Shown: positions 8,155 through 17,706, counted from the stretch's first letter. The stretch is 64,000 nucleotides of DNA from Micromonospora sp. C95 (GCF_018070465.1 NZ_JAGPXT010000003.1:186001-250000), one strand, 5' to 3'. A program made the numbers and translations. Notes: generated by a model from the sequence alone, not told the origin.

Positions 8155-9510
8155 TCACACGCCCAACCGAAACGCCTCGATGTGCCGCTGACGGGCCGGC
8201 ACCCGCAGCGCGCGGAGGCTGCGCTGCACGGTGCTGGCCATTGCCGGAGGGCCGCACAGGTAGACGTCCCGCTCGGCGATGTCCGGAACCAGGCCCCGCA
8301 GGCTCTCCGGACTGAACGGCTGGCTGCCGTCGGTGGTGCGCCCGGTCAACAGATGCAGGCGGGCGCCGCGGGCCTGCACGAGATCACGCAGTTCACCGAT
8401 GAGCACCGCGTCGGCGGGTGTGCGGGCCCGGTAGAGGACCACGACGTCTCCGGTCAGTTCCGGATCCTCGAGCAGCGCCCGGATCGGGGTGATGCCGATG
8501 CCGCCGGCGATCAGCAGGGTGTTCTCCCGGGTGCGGCGGGCGGTGGTGAGGGCACCGTACGGGCCCTCGGCGTACACCCGGGTGCCCACCGGCAACTGCC
8601 GCAGCCCGGCGCTGGTGGAACCGATCGCCTTTGCGGTCAGCCGCAGGGTGCGGCCGTCGGGTGCCGCCGACAGCGACCACGGGTTGACCTGCCACCAGGA
8701 GGTGTGTCCGGGGAAGCGCCACCAGAAGAATTGGCCGGGACGGGCGCGCAGCCGGTCGAGGCGGTTGCCGCCGATGTAGACGGACACGGCGTTGTCGGTC
8801 TCCGGCACCACCGCGACGACCCGAAGCCGGTGCCGGGCGTTGCGCACCAGCGGCACGAACAGGCGGTTGACCAGCAACGAACCGACCGCGAAGGCCCACA
8901 ACCCCCACCAGTACGCCTTGGTGACGTCGCTGTTGGCGAACGAGGCGCCCTCGTAGATCTGGTGGATCACCGAGAGCACGATCACCACGTACACCACCAG
9001 GTGGATGGCGTGCCAGGTCTCGTACGGCATGCGGCGGCGGGCCATCCGTACCGAGGTGAGCGCCATGACGCCGATCAGGACTGCGGCGATCATGCCGAGT
9101 AGTACCGGCATCTGCTTGGCCAGGTTCGGGATCTCGGCGAAGAACGAGATCCGGTCGAGCTGTGCGTAGCCGAGCATCACGAAGGTCGGATGCAGCAGGA
9201 CCAGCCAGAAGATCGCGAACCCGGTCCAGCGGTGCCAGTTGGTGAGTTTGTCCATGCCGATCCGCCGTTCCAGGAACGGCACCCGACCGATCAGCAGCAG
9301 TTGCAGCGCCATCACGAAACCCAGGTGCAGGCCGAGGAAACGGCCGATCCCGGTCAGGGTGTTGGGCACCGGCCGGCTCGGATGGGCGAACATGACCTGG
9401 AGGATCACCAGGTTGACCAGGAGAAAGGTCCAGAGCAGCAGGTACGCGACCCGGGCCTGGCTGCGGCGCACCGGTGCTGCTGCGGTGGCGGTGAATGTAG
9501 TGGTGGACAT
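8155..9510 (-). CDS. Ferric-reductase-like transmembrane flavoprotein (FAD/NAD-binding)
   Basis: A 451-residue membrane oxidoreductase. The N-terminal half has about six membrane segments with haem-ligand-type histidines, for example in VLLHPTFVML and WHAIHLVVYVVIVLSVIHQ. The C-terminal half is a ferredoxin-reductase module: FAD motif NPWSLSAAP, NAD(P) motif LLIAGGIGITPIRAL, and the C-terminal VYLCGPPAM. The family moves electrons from cytosolic NAD(P)H across the membrane to ferric iron, quinone or another acceptor. The ATG at MSTTTF has AGGAAGG seven bases upstream; the in-frame ATG at 9558 has no ribosome site. The adjacent LysM/secreted-repeat gene pair transcribed toward it could be part of the same envelope redox theme, but that is speculative. 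Confidence 0.88.
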   Translation of the reverse strand: MSTTTFTATAAAPVRRSQARVAYLLLWTFLLVNLVILQVMFAHPSRPVPNTLTGIGRFLGLHLGFVMALQLLLIGRVPFLERRIGMDKLTNWHRWTGFAIFWLVLLHPTFVMLGYAQLDRISFFAEIPNLAKQMPVLLGMIAAVLIGVMALTSVRMARRRMPYETWHAIHLVVYVVIVLSVIHQIYEGASFANSDVTKAYWWGLWAFAVGSLLVNRLFVPLVRNARHRLRVVAVVPETDNAVSVYIGGNRLDRLRARPGQFFWWRFPGHTSWWQVNPWSLSAAPDGRTLRLTAKAIGSTSAGLRQLPVGTRVYAEGPYGALTTARRTRENTLLIAGGIGITPIRALLEDPELTGDVVVLYRARTPADAVLIGELRDLVQARGARLHLLTGRTTDGSQPFSPESLRGLVPDIAERDVYLCGPPAMASTVQRSLRALRVPARQRHIEAFRLGV

Positions 9511-9565
9511 CGCGAGCCTTCCTGGAGCGGCCCCGGTCGGGCCGGCGTGCGATTTCATCGATGGC

Positions 9566-10840
9566 CTAGCGGGACGGCGCGGTCGCCGTCACACCGATCT
9601 CCGGCAGGCGGACCTTTCCGTCCGCCTCAGCGTGCCAGCGCCAGCGCGCGCCCGGAAGATCGCCGAGCACGATCGCGACCTGCCCGGTGCCGGGCCCGCA
9701 GGCGGCGAGCAGATGCGCTGCTTCCTCGGCCGACGGCGTCTCGCCGATCACCGCCACGGCGGTGAGAGCACGCCGGTGGGCGGCGAGGCGCACCATCCCG
9801 TCGTCGGTCTCCGGGCCGGAGTCACTTGTCCGCAGCTCAGTGATTGATCGCAGGCGTACCGCGGACTGCGGCAGGCCGGGTGGCCGGCCGCCGAGCCCCG
9901 GCAACGACAGCACCGGCAGTTCCGGACGGAAGCGGGTCAGGTCGGCCATGAGGTTGGCCAGGACGTCGATGGCGACCCCGGCCGATCCGCCGATCGCCAG
10001 CACGCCGTCGAGCCAGGTCAGATCCACGAACAGGGTTCCGTTGTCGTCGCCGCCGACCCGCACCAGGCACGGCGCGACTGTGTCATGCCGGGTGGGCCGT
10101 CCGGCGGCGGCGTCGGCGGGGCGCGTCCACACGCCGTCGGTCTCGGCCAGCCAGGGCGTTCGGGGGGTGTGATCGGCGGTGACCCAGGCGGTCACCGCCT
10201 GTGTGTCGACGCGCAGCGCGTACGCCTCGACCTCTTCGGCGGTCAGCTCGGCGGACGCCTGCCAGGCCAGCGCGGGACGATCCTGGTCGGCGGCGAACTC
10301 GGCGGACAGCTGCGCGCGCGTACGCATCCGTTCCTGGATCTGGCGGTGCCAGCGGGCGTTGTCGGCGTAGGCGCGGTAGCGGCCGCGAAGCCGAGCCGTG
10401 ATCCGGCGGCGGAAGACCACCAGGAGGCTGAGCAGAGCCAGCATCACCGCGCCGAGCAGCGCGGCGGCGACCTTCCAGGTGAGCAGGGGCGCACTCTCGG
10501 CGGCGGCGGCAGAAATCCGTCCGAGCCGGACGTCGGGCCCCGTCGCGTCGGCCGGCAGCAGCAGCACCCAGCCAGGGCGCACCTCACCGGAGTTGGTGAG
10601 GGCGCCGCCGTCGCTCTGCGGGCGGCCCTGGTTCAGGTCGAGGATCTCGGCGGCGCGGGCCGGGTCACCGAGCGTTCGCTGAGCGATCTGGGCCAGGGAA
10701 TCGGGGCGCCCGTCGTTCTGTCCGGGGCTTCGCACCACGGCTACCTTGACCACGTCGTCGGGAGCGGCCGAGGCGGTCACCGGCGCGGCCAGGACGGCGG
10801 TGAGCACCGCGAGCAGCAGCACGACGGCACGGCGGATCAT
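9566..10840 (-). CDS. LysM-domain, membrane-anchored protein
   Basis: A 424-residue envelope protein. It starts with a signal sequence (MIRRAVVLLLAVLTAVLAAPVTASA). A LysM-like module follows, with IAQRTLGDPARAAEILDLNQGR and RPGWVLLLPADA. A membrane segment at about 140-165 (AALLGAVMLALLSLLVVF) is followed by a basic RRRITARLRGR stop-transfer stretch and a large cytosolic region with no motif I recognise. LysM binds peptidoglycan, so the protein may tether the envelope to a cytosolic partner. Its ATG overlaps the stop of the upstream lipoprotein gene (ATGA), so the two are translationally coupled. The longer open frame upstream of 10840 is only the shadow of that lipoprotein gene. It sits next to type VII secretion locus 1. 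Confidence 0.8.
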   Translation of the reverse strand: MIRRAVVLLLAVLTAVLAAPVTASAAPDDVVKVAVVRSPGQNDGRPDSLAQIAQRTLGDPARAAEILDLNQGRPQSDGGALTNSGEVRPGWVLLLPADATGPDVRLGRISAAAAESAPLLTWKVAAALLGAVMLALLSLLVVFRRRITARLRGRYRAYADNARWHRQIQERMRTRAQLSAEFAADQDRPALAWQASAELTAEEVEAYALRVDTQAVTAWVTADHTPRTPWLAETDGVWTRPADAAAGRPTRHDTVAPCLVRVGGDDNGTLFVDLTWLDGVLAIGGSAGVAIDVLANLMADLTRFRPELPVLSLPGLGGRPPGLPQSAVRLRSITELRTSDSGPETDDGMVRLAAHRRALTAVAVIGETPSAEEAAHLLAACGPGTGQVAIVLGDLPGARWRWHAEADGKVRLPEIGVTATAPSR

Positions 10841-11847
10841 CGGGCCGCCGTCCAGCCCTGGGTGGCGGCGCTGGCGATGATCGTGTCGGTGCTCTTGTCG
10901 GCGACGTTGCGGTAGAGCGGAGACCCGTCCAACGTCACCTGTTTGGTCCCGTCCTTGCGGCTCAGCCACCAGACCCGACCCTCGTCGATGCCCTTGAGCT
11001 TCACCTTGCCGCCGTTCCTGGCGACCACGGGCTGCCACAGAGCGGCGCACACGCCGGTGCAGTTGCTTGCCGGCGGGTCGGTGTCGTCCCCGTCGAAACG
11101 GTAGACCGTCGCGCCGTCGTCGTCGACGACGATCGGGCCGTCCCTGCCTTCCTTCGCGGTCAGCGTGCTGGTGCGGTCCGGCTTCGCGGCCTTCAGCTCC
11201 GCCGTCGTGATCAGTGCGTCGATGGCCTTTCCGTCGGACCCGAAGGCGAACCAGGCGTTGTCGACGCTCTGTCCATTGAGGTCGCCGGGCACCGTGTCGC
11301 CGCCGAAGCGGTAGGCCGGCCGGCCGGCGATGGTGACCTGCACACCGCCATCGGGTCGCCGGATCGCCCCGATGTCGTCGGTCTTCAACCCGTCGACGAA
11401 GACCCGGCCGCCGGCCTGGATCAGTACCGGTGGCCAGCTCTCGGCGCACGTGCCGGTGCATGCCGAGGCGGGCGGCTCGGCCGGGTCGTCGGCGAAGCTG
11501 TAGAGGGTGAACCCGGTCACGTCGGTCACCGTCTCCCCGATGGTGGCCTTGTTGGTGGAGAGCTGGACCCACTTGGCCGGTGCGGGCACGGCGGCGACCG
11601 TCGCACCCGGCGTCGGGGACTTCGTGCCGGCCGCCGGAGATGCCGTGCTGGCTGACGTAGCGGCGTCGTCACCGCGGCCGTCGCCGGTCAGGCCGGCGCT
11701 GGCGGCCGGCGCGTCCACCAACTGGATCTCTCCACCGGCGAGAACGGGCGCCGCCGCCGGCTCGGCGGTCTCGTTACCGGCGCAGCCCGCCAGGAGCAGG
11801 GCCGCGGCAAGTGGGGCGGTCAGAGCGCGGGCCGGGGTCCGGGCCAC
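10837..11847 (-). CDS. Lipoprotein with Yx(FWY)xxD secreted repeats
   Basis: A 336-residue lipoprotein with lipobox ALLLAGC (Cys22). It contains several copies of the PF03640-type secreted repeat; the clearest are TLYSFADDPAEPPASACTG with CAESWPPVL, and TVYRFDGDDTDPPASNCTG with CAALWQPV. Each has a paired-cysteine CTGxC motif. Known members are surface lipoproteins of unknown function. The start is the GTG preceded by GGAGGTG eight bases upstream; the frame is open further but without a ribosome site. The protein is coupled by a four-base overlap to the LysM membrane protein, so the pair probably acts together outside the membrane. Confidence 0.86.
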   Translation of the reverse strand: MARTPARALTAPLAAALLLAGCAGNETAEPAAAPVLAGGEIQLVDAPAASAGLTGDGRGDDAATSASTASPAAGTKSPTPGATVAAVPAPAKWVQLSTNKATIGETVTDVTGFTLYSFADDPAEPPASACTGTCAESWPPVLIQAGGRVFVDGLKTDDIGAIRRPDGGVQVTIAGRPAYRFGGDTVPGDLNGQSVDNAWFAFGSDGKAIDALITTAELKAAKPDRTSTLTAKEGRDGPIVVDDDGATVYRFDGDDTDPPASNCTGVCAALWQPVVARNGGKVKLKGIDEGRVWWLSRKDGTKQVTLDGSPLYRNVADKSTDTIIASAATQGWTAAR

Positions 11848-11974
11848 GATGACACCTCCGTTCGATCGGGCTCGACAGGTGCGGTCTTCACGACCCGGCC
11901 ACCGATCCGGTTCGAGGCTTGTGTTCCAGGTCACATTCGCCGAACCGTTGCGGGATGTCCGGCGTGACGGGCTC

Positions 11975-12262
11975 ATGGCCAGATCAGACATCGTCATCCC
12001 GGGCGAAGATCTTCAACAGGCAGCGGACGCGATGCGCCAGGTGCTGCGGACCATCAACATCAAACGCAGCTCGGCCGACTTCAACCGGACCGTCGGACCG
12101 CCGGTCCGCGACGCGGCGGAGAACTTCGAGGACCGCTGGGACGCCGGCCGCAAGCAGCTGCGCAACGAGTGCGACGACATCATTGAGGCGATCGACGTGA
12201 TTCTCGACGCCTTCACCGCCGTCGACGACCAGAGTGGCAACAGCCTCGGTGGTGGCCGGTGA
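11975..12262 (+). CDS. ESAT-6/WXG100-sized helical protein, type VII locus 1
   Basis: A 95-residue, mostly helical protein with no signal peptide. Its central FEDRWDAGRK sits where WXG100 proteins have the WxG turn, but the glycine is one residue late (W55-x-x-G58). The size, the two-helix pattern and a position beside an FtsK/SpoIIIE ATPase point to a type VII secretion partner or substrate. The family match is therefore inference. The ATG at MARSDIV is preceded only by a weak GACGGG. The gene is translationally coupled by GTGA to the next gene and divergent from the lipoprotein/LysM pair. Confidence 0.68.
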   Translation: MARSDIVIPGEDLQQAADAMRQVLRTINIKRSSADFNRTVGPPVRDAAENFEDRWDAGRKQLRNECDDIIEAIDVILDAFTAVDDQSGNSLGGGR

Positions 12263-12861
12263 CCGCCCCCGTACCCACCCCTGGATCATTCACCTTCGAG
12301 GTGCCGGAGGGGTGGCTCGACTACGACCTGGCGGGGCAGGACTTCAGCCGGCAACAACGCGAGCTACGGGCTGCGGTGACCACCGCCGAGCAGCGCAGCG
12401 CGGTCGACGACGCGCTGCGTCAGGCACGCCGCCTGCTGCGGGCGGCTCGTCAGCAGGGCGCTGCGGCCGCGGCCGGCATGATCGCCCGCGACGACGACGG
12501 CGGGCTGCTGATGGCGTTCGTGGCGGCCTTCGGGATCACCGTCCCGGACGGTACGCAACCGTCGGTGGCCGACATCGCCCAGCAACTGACTCGTCCCGCC
12601 GGGATCAACGGCCACGGGGACCGCACCGTCACCTCGGCCACCCTGCCCACGATCGGCACCGTCGCCCGGATCACCGGAACCGAGGTCGTCGAACTGACCG
12701 AGAGCACGTCCGCGGTGATGGTCGCCATGCACACGATCATTCCGGTGCCGGGACAGCCCGGTTCGTACCTCGTGGTCACCGGCATGAGTCCGAATCTGCC
12801 GCTCGCCGACGCGCTGTACGACGTCTTCGACGCGATCACCGGGACGCTGCGCTTCACCTGA
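12259..12861 (+). CDS. Unknown 200-residue protein, type VII locus 1
   Basis: Starts at a GTG overlapping the stop of the ESAT-6-sized gene (GTGA). The N-terminus, SFTFEVPEGWLDYDLAG, and C-terminus, SYLVVTGMSPNLPLADALYDVFDAITGTLRF, resemble the sandwich fold of small actinobacterial type VII-associated proteins that have an F-x-x-P-x-G-W start and often accompany EssC/EccC genes. A helical stretch with many Arg and Gln lies at about 30-70. It has no signal peptide or membrane segment. A chaperone-like role for the small coupled protein is a guess from synteny. It converges on the ATPase gene, with a hairpin between them. Confidence 0.7.
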   Translation: MTAPVPTPGSFTFEVPEGWLDYDLAGQDFSRQQRELRAAVTTAEQRSAVDDALRQARRLLRAARQQGAAAAAGMIARDDDGGLLMAFVAAFGITVPDGTQPSVADIAQQLTRPAGINGHGDRTVTSATLPTIGTVARITGTEVVELTESTSAVMVAMHTIIPVPGQPGSYLVVTGMSPNLPLADALYDVFDAITGTLRFT

Positions 12862-12879
12862 CCAGCCGCACGACCACCA

Positions 12880-12918
12880 CGGGATCCGGCGACGCCGAGC
12901 CGGCGCCACCGGATCCCG
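12880..12918. terminator. Bidirectional stem-loop between convergent genes
   Basis: CGGGATCCGG at 12880-12889 pairs perfectly with CCGGATCCCG at 12909-12918 around a 19-base loop that can itself pair in part. It sits in the 62-base gap between convergent genes. There is no T-run, as is usual in high-GC actinomycetes. Confidence 0.6.
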
Positions 12919-12923
12919 CGCTG

Positions 12924-15900
12924 TCAATCCGTCGTCGGCACCTGCACAGCCGTCAGCACCCCGTCGCCCAGATGCAGGTAGGCACGCCCTGGCCGGGCGG
13001 CCTGCCCGACGATCCCCCGTGGGATCCGCATCCCGATCAACTCGCCGTCGGTGATGCTCTGCGGCGCGATCAACAGACCGGCCCGGTTGCGTTTGAGCTG
13101 GGTCAGCCAGCCCGCCAGGCCGAGACTGAGCGCCTCGGCGTTGCCCGCGACCACCAGGCCCCACCCATTGCCTGCCGCACCCCGGGCCAGGGTGTTGAGG
13201 TCCCCGTCGATGTCCGACTGGGCGAGCAGTTCGGCGTCGTCGATGACCACCGTCCCGGTGTCCTCCGGAATGCTCTTCAGGAGATTCCGGAAGTCCATCG
13301 CGGCGATGCCCGCGTCGGTCACCACCGCGGCCACCCCGGGCTGCCCGGCCAGGTCACGCAGTGGCGAGCGGCGCGGTGCCACCACGAGCAGCCCGGTGCC
13401 GTTGGCCAGCAGCGTCCGTGCCACCGACAGCAGCGCGGTGCTCCGGCCGGAACGCGGTGGCCCGCCGATGGCAAAGGTCGGAATGTCGGCGAGGTCCGGG
13501 CCGAGCGGGACGACCTCGTCGCCGCCGACCCCGACGATCGCGGTCAGCGCCCGGCCCGGCTGCGGCAGCATCCGGCGTACCTCGGCGTACCCGACCAGGT
13601 CGGGCAGCGCCGCGAACCGGCGCGGCCGGGCCGCCGCCGGCACCGCGGCGTCACGTACGGTGATCTGCCTGGCGACGTCGGTCAATGCCGCCGCCTGGCC
13701 CTGCCCGCTGAGGTCCGGGCCGAGGACCGCGATCTGCGCCTCCGCGTGGTCGGCCAGCCGGATCGCCCGGCCCGGTGCCTGCTCCGGTGGTACGTCGCGC
13801 AGGTTGAGACCCAGCAGGGAGTAGTCGCTGCGGTCGTTGAGGCGCAACACCAGCTTCTCCTCGGTGGCACCGGCGAACCGGCCCGAGCCGAGCACCTTGT
13901 CACCGGCCAGCACGACGTGGACGCCGACGCCGGCACCGTCACGCAGCAGGCGGGTCAGCCGTTCCAGATAGCTGCCGTTGTCGTACGTGGCGAAGTCACG
14001 CTCGAACACCTCGAAACGATCCACCAGCAGTACCACGTGTGGCAGTCGCCGATCCGCGGCGGCGGAGCGCCGCTGCTCCGGCAGGTCCGCGACGCCCTGC
14101 TCACCGAAGCGCGCCTGCCGTCTGGTCAACTCGGCGTTCAACCAGGTCAGCAGGCGATCCAGGCGCTCGGTCTGCAGCCGGTCCACCACCGCGCCGCAGT
14201 GCGGCAACCCGACCAGCGGCAGCAGCGCGCCGTTGCCGCAGTCGACGGCGTACAGGTGCAGGTCGGCGCTGGAGTGCCGGGTGGTCAACGCGACCGCCAG
14301 GGTGCGCAGCGCCTGCGAACGGCCGCTGCGGCCGGATCCGATGAAGAACACGTGCCCGGTACGGTCGGCGTCGAACAGCAGCGGCTCGCGGCTCTGCGAA
14401 GCGGGCAGATCGACGATGCCGTAGGCGACCGCGCCCACATCGCCCGGGATCGTGGCCGGGGGCGGCTGAGGAAGATCCGCCCACTGTGCCACCTCGGTGA
14501 GCGCCGGCAGCCACGGGCTCGGCTGCCGCGGCACCCCGAGCCTGTCGGTCGCCGCGACGACAGCCGCGACCAGTTCCCGCAGGTCGGTGTCGGCCGGGCC
14601 ACCAGACGTGGCAGTCGACGAGCGGCGGGCCGGAACCGGGTCACCCAGCCGCGACCAGTTCACGTGGGTGACCTCGACGCGCACCTCGTCGGCCCGGTCC
14701 CCCAGCACCGGCCGTTTGCCGCCGATGCGGCCGGCCTGGAACGGCAGCAGCGCGGCGTACCCCAGCCGGGCGTACGCCCGACCCGGCGTGCGCGGCGACA
14801 GTTCACCCGCATCGGGTGCGTCGATGATGTCCCGACTCTCGCCCTGGTCGGTGGTGCGCAGAGCGATCCGCAGATTCGTGTTCGCCCGGATGTCCGGGGT
14901 CACCGCTCCGGACGGCCGCTGCGTGGCCAGGACCAGGTGGATCCCAAGAGATCTGCCCCGCTGCGCGATGTTGACCAGACCGGTGACGAAGTCCGGCAAC
15001 TCGCGCACCATCGACGCGAACTCGTCGATGACAAGTACCAGCCGCGGCATCGCGGGCATGCTCGCGTCACGGGCGCGTCGCTCCTGATACCGGACGATGT
15101 CGGCGGCGCCGGCCGCGGCCAGCACGTGCTCGCGACGACGCAACTCCGCGCCGAGCGAGGTGAGCGCCCGCTCGACCAGGTGGGTGTCCAGGTCGGTCAC
15201 CATGCCGACGGTGTGCGGCAGCTGTTCACACTCGGCGAAGGCACTACCGCCCTTGTAGTCGACAAGCACGAAGGTCATCTCGTCCGGCCGGTTCGCCACC
15301 GCCAACGTGGCCACCAGGGTCTGCAACAACTCCGACTTGCCGGCTCCGGTGGTGCCCGCGATCAGGGCGTGCGGCCCGTCGCGTACCAGGTCGATCGCGA
15401 ACCGGCCGTCCAGCCCGACGCCGAGCACCGCCTCGGTGCTGCGCGGCCGGACCGCCCAGCCCGCCGCGATCCGGTCCGGCGTCGGCGGCTCCAGGTCGAG
15501 GACGTCGAGCAGGCGTGCCGACTGCGGCAGCACCATCTCGTCACCATCCCCGGACACACTCAACGGCGCCATCCGCCGGGCAGCCCGCTCGTACCATCCG
15601 GCGTCCGGTTCGTCGGCGCGGATACCGGCGACCAGCGGCGTCTTGGCGGTCCGCAACGACGCACCGCCCGCACCGGACACCACCACCGCCCGGCACTCCT
15701 CGGGCAGCAGCCGCTCCTGCGGCTCCAGGCACATCACGTACACGCCAACTGCGGGACCGTCACGCAACAGCGTGACCGCGCCGGGCATCGACCGCAGTCG
15801 CCGCGCGCCGTCGAACACCACCAGGATGTCCGGATCGCCGGCGGCACCGCCCCGTTCCGCCCCGCTCGACCGGTCACCGGCCGACCGCGCCGCGATCAAC

Positions 15901-17276
15901 CGGTTGAGTTCGGCGATGCGCCGCGACACCGACTCGGCGCTGGTGCCGACGCGGATGTACGCCTCCTCACCGTCGGCACGGGCATGCGGCAGCCAGCGCA
16001 GCCACGACCAGCGCTTCTCACCGGCGGCATCGGTGAGCACACAGATGCGCAGATCGTCGGGGCTGTGCAGCACGGCCGCCTGTGCCACCAGCCAGGGAGC
16101 CAGCCGGTCCAGGCGGTCGCCGGCGACACCGACCACACCGTTGTCGCGCACATCCACGGCCACCGGCACCTGGCCCAGCTCGGGCACGGTGATCCGCCGG
16201 TGCTCGTCCAGCGCCGGATCCTCCACCCGCACCGCCGACGGCATCGAACAGGTGCCGACCCGCAATGCGAGAAAGTCCTCGTCACGCCAACGGCGCTCCC
16301 ACAGTCGCTCGCCCGGAAGGGTCGCGATCCGGCCGGTGAACGCCGGATCCGGGTAGGCGTACCGGCGGGCCCGCTGCTCCTCCAGCACCGCTTCGTCGAT
16401 GTCGGCACGGACCCGGCTGAGCTTCTCCTCGTACTCCTGCGTCCGCTCGGCCAGGCTCTTCCGGCCGCGTCGCTTGGCACCGAACTGGGTCAGCAACGCA
16501 CCGAGCGGCGAGACAAGCGCGAGGAAGATGAACCGCCAGTTGCCCGTCGCGAGAATGCCCACCAGCGCCCCGATGGCCGGGGCCAACAGCAGCGTCACCA
16601 GCCCGATCGGGTTTCGGTCGGGTTCGGTCGGCGCGGTGGGAAGCCGGAACTGTCCACCCGGGACGTTCGGGAAGAACCGCGGCGGCCGGTTGAATTCCCA
16701 GGTGAAACCGTCCGCCGCACGGCTCAACGGAGCCCGTACCGGCACGCCGGTAGCCAATTCCAGCAGGATGCCGCCGAGCGCCAGTTGCCGGCCGGCCGGC
16801 CATTCAGCGCTGCCGTCCAGCGCAACGCCATCCAGCTCGGCAGCGGTCACCGCGGTCACCGTGACCGTACGATCCACGGTGACCAGCAGCCGGGCTGCGA
16901 CCGGCGGCACGTCGCCGCCAAGGCGTACCCGGCACGTGGGCGCGCTGCCCACCTCGTACTCCCCGGGCGGGAGGAGCACGATCCCCCCGGCTCCCGGGCC
17001 GCCCACCAGGCGCACCTCCACCGCACCCGCCCGGCCGGCCATCGGCCGGGCCGGACGATTCAGGCCCAACTCGGCGCCGGCACCCAGCCGCGCCTCGGCC
17101 AGCGAGAGTCCCGGGTCCAGGGGCTGTGCACCGTGGAACAGCGTGCCGGGACGGCCGCCGACAGCCTCGGCCAGTTCGGTGGCGAACGTCCCCACCGACG
17201 TCCCCGGTTCAGCCTCCACGACCAGCGGCTCCGCCGCAGGTGAGGCGTCGGAGACCAGACTGACGTTGAGCCGCAT
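12924..17276 (-). CDS. EssC-like type VII secretion ATPase (FHA-like + FtsK/SpoIIIE)
   Basis: A 1450-residue motor of a type VII secretion system. Residues 1-75 look ubiquitin-like/EccD-like, and about 85-180 FHA-like. Two membrane segments at about 223-262 are followed by a basic, coiled-coil cytosolic linker. Three ATPase domains follow. The first has canonical Walker A GTTGAGKSE at 641-649 and Walker B VLVIDEFAS near 751, plus LATQRPSGAVTPDIRANT typical of FtsK/SpoIIIE. In the second (GSGRSGRSQ, 980-988) and third (GGPPRSGRST, near 1300) the Walker lysine is Arg, as in degenerate rear domains of EccC/EssC. The FHA front end resembles firmicute EssC more than mycobacterial EccC. A strong GGAGGAGG lies before the ATG. 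Confidence 0.92.
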   Translation of the reverse strand: MRLNVSLVSDASPAAEPLVVEAEPGTSVGTFATELAEAVGGRPGTLFHGAQPLDPGLSLAEARLGAGAELGLNRPARPMAGRAGAVEVRLVGGPGAGGIVLLPPGEYEVGSAPTCRVRLGGDVPPVAARLLVTVDRTVTVTAVTAAELDGVALDGSAEWPAGRQLALGGILLELATGVPVRAPLSRAADGFTWEFNRPPRFFPNVPGGQFRLPTAPTEPDRNPIGLVTLLLAPAIGALVGILATGNWRFIFLALVSPLGALLTQFGAKRRGRKSLAERTQEYEEKLSRVRADIDEAVLEEQRARRYAYPDPAFTGRIATLPGERLWERRWRDEDFLALRVGTCSMPSAVRVEDPALDEHRRITVPELGQVPVAVDVRDNGVVGVAGDRLDRLAPWLVAQAAVLHSPDDLRICVLTDAAGEKRWSWLRWLPHARADGEEAYIRVGTSAESVSRRIAELNRLIAARSAGDRSSGAERGGAAGDPDILVVFDGARRLRSMPGAVTLLRDGPAVGVYVMCLEPQERLLPEECRAVVVSGAGGASLRTAKTPLVAGIRADEPDAGWYERAARRMAPLSVSGDGDEMVLPQSARLLDVLDLEPPTPDRIAAGWAVRPRSTEAVLGVGLDGRFAIDLVRDGPHALIAGTTGAGKSELLQTLVATLAVANRPDEMTFVLVDYKGGSAFAECEQLPHTVGMVTDLDTHLVERALTSLGAELRRREHVLAAAGAADIVRYQERRARDASMPAMPRLVLVIDEFASMVRELPDFVTGLVNIAQRGRSLGIHLVLATQRPSGAVTPDIRANTNLRIALRTTDQGESRDIIDAPDAGELSPRTPGRAYARLGYAALLPFQAGRIGGKRPVLGDRADEVRVEVTHVNWSRLGDPVPARRSSTATSGGPADTDLRELVAAVVAATDRLGVPRQPSPWLPALTEVAQWADLPQPPPATIPGDVGAVAYGIVDLPASQSREPLLFDADRTGHVFFIGSGRSGRSQALRTLAVALTTRHSSADLHLYAVDCGNGALLPLVGLPHCGAVVDRLQTERLDRLLTWLNAELTRRQARFGEQGVADLPEQRRSAAADRRLPHVVLLVDRFEVFERDFATYDNGSYLERLTRLLRDGAGVGVHVVLAGDKVLGSGRFAGATEEKLVLRLNDRSDYSLLGLNLRDVPPEQAPGRAIRLADHAEAQIAVLGPDLSGQGQAAALTDVARQITVRDAAVPAAARPRRFAALPDLVGYAEVRRMLPQPGRALTAIVGVGGDEVVPLGPDLADIPTFAIGGPPRSGRSTALLSVARTLLANGTGLLVVAPRRSPLRDLAGQPGVAAVVTDAGIAAMDFRNLLKSIPEDTGTVVIDDAELLAQSDIDGDLNTLARGAAGNGWGLVVAGNAEALSLGLAGWLTQLKRNRAGLLIAPQSITDGELIGMRIPRGIVGQAARPGRAYLHLGDGVLTAVQVPTTD

Positions 17277-17303
17277 CTCGACCCTCCTCCTTTCCTCTCA
17301 AGC

Positions 17304-17339
17304 GGACACGCCCGGCGCTTGCGCACGCCGGGCGGGTCC
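17304..17339. terminator. Attenuator hairpin between WXG100 and EssC genes
   Basis: CGCCCGGCG (17309-17317) pairs perfectly with CGCCGGGCG (17326-17334) around CTTGCGCA, and GGAC/GTCC can extend the stem. It lies within the 84-base gap between co-directional genes, so it probably lowers read-through into the ATPase gene rather than ending the operon. Confidence 0.5.
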
Positions 17340-17360
17340 GGTTCGTTACTGGAACGCCTG

Positions 17361-17654
17361 TCAGCCGAGACGCGAGCCGAGGTCCTGGTCCGTGGAGGCG
17401 AACGCCTCACCGACCGAACGGACGTAGTTGCCGATGCCCTGCAAGCCCTGGTTCACCTGGTCGAACCCCTTGGCGAACTCGTCGAAGAACGGCTGGAACT
17501 TCTGCTGGGCCGCCGGGGTGCGATAGCCCTGCGCGAGCAGGTTCTGCACCTTGCCACGCACCTCGACCAGCTTGTCCTGAAGCTGGGAGAAGTCGTTGAG
17601 CAGCGCCGCCGAGGTCTGGGCCGTCTCTTCACTGTTGACCGCGAAATCGGGCAT
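17361..17654 (-). CDS. WXG100-family-sized type VII secretion protein
   Basis: A 97-residue, two-helix protein beginning MPDFAVNSEET, with ALLNDFSQLQDKL and KVQNLLAQGYRTPAAQQKF, then a second amphipathic helix to GEAFASTDQDLGSRLG. The turn reads GYRTPAA instead of WxG, so the hallmark Trp is missing, but length, helical pattern, the F-P-F after the turn and the position before EssC fit the family. The F-x-S-T-D near the end is the place where WXG100 proteins carry the YxxxD/E-type export tail; here it is FASTD, also aromatic to acidic at four residues. Such proteins are exported as dimers by the neighbouring ATPase. AAGGAG lies seven bases before the ATG. Confidence 0.86.
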   Translation of the reverse strand: MPDFAVNSEETAQTSAALLNDFSQLQDKLVEVRGKVQNLLAQGYRTPAAQQKFQPFFDEFAKGFDQVNQGLQGIGNYVRSVGEAFASTDQDLGSRLG

Positions 17655-17706
17655 GGTGGTACTCCTTGATCTCTTGACCACCGCCGGCAGGCAGCCGGCG
17701 GACCCC

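Noticed and set aside
9566..11572. A single 668-residue protein on the minus strand
   Set aside because: The N-terminal 244 residues are the shadow of the lipoprotein gene in another frame, basic and without structure; the real protein starts with the signal peptide at 10840.
12234..17243. A 1669-residue reading frame on the plus strand
   Set aside because: Arg/Gly/His/Gln-rich antisense shadow of the EssC gene, without any domain; the opposite strand has clear FtsK motifs and ribosome site.
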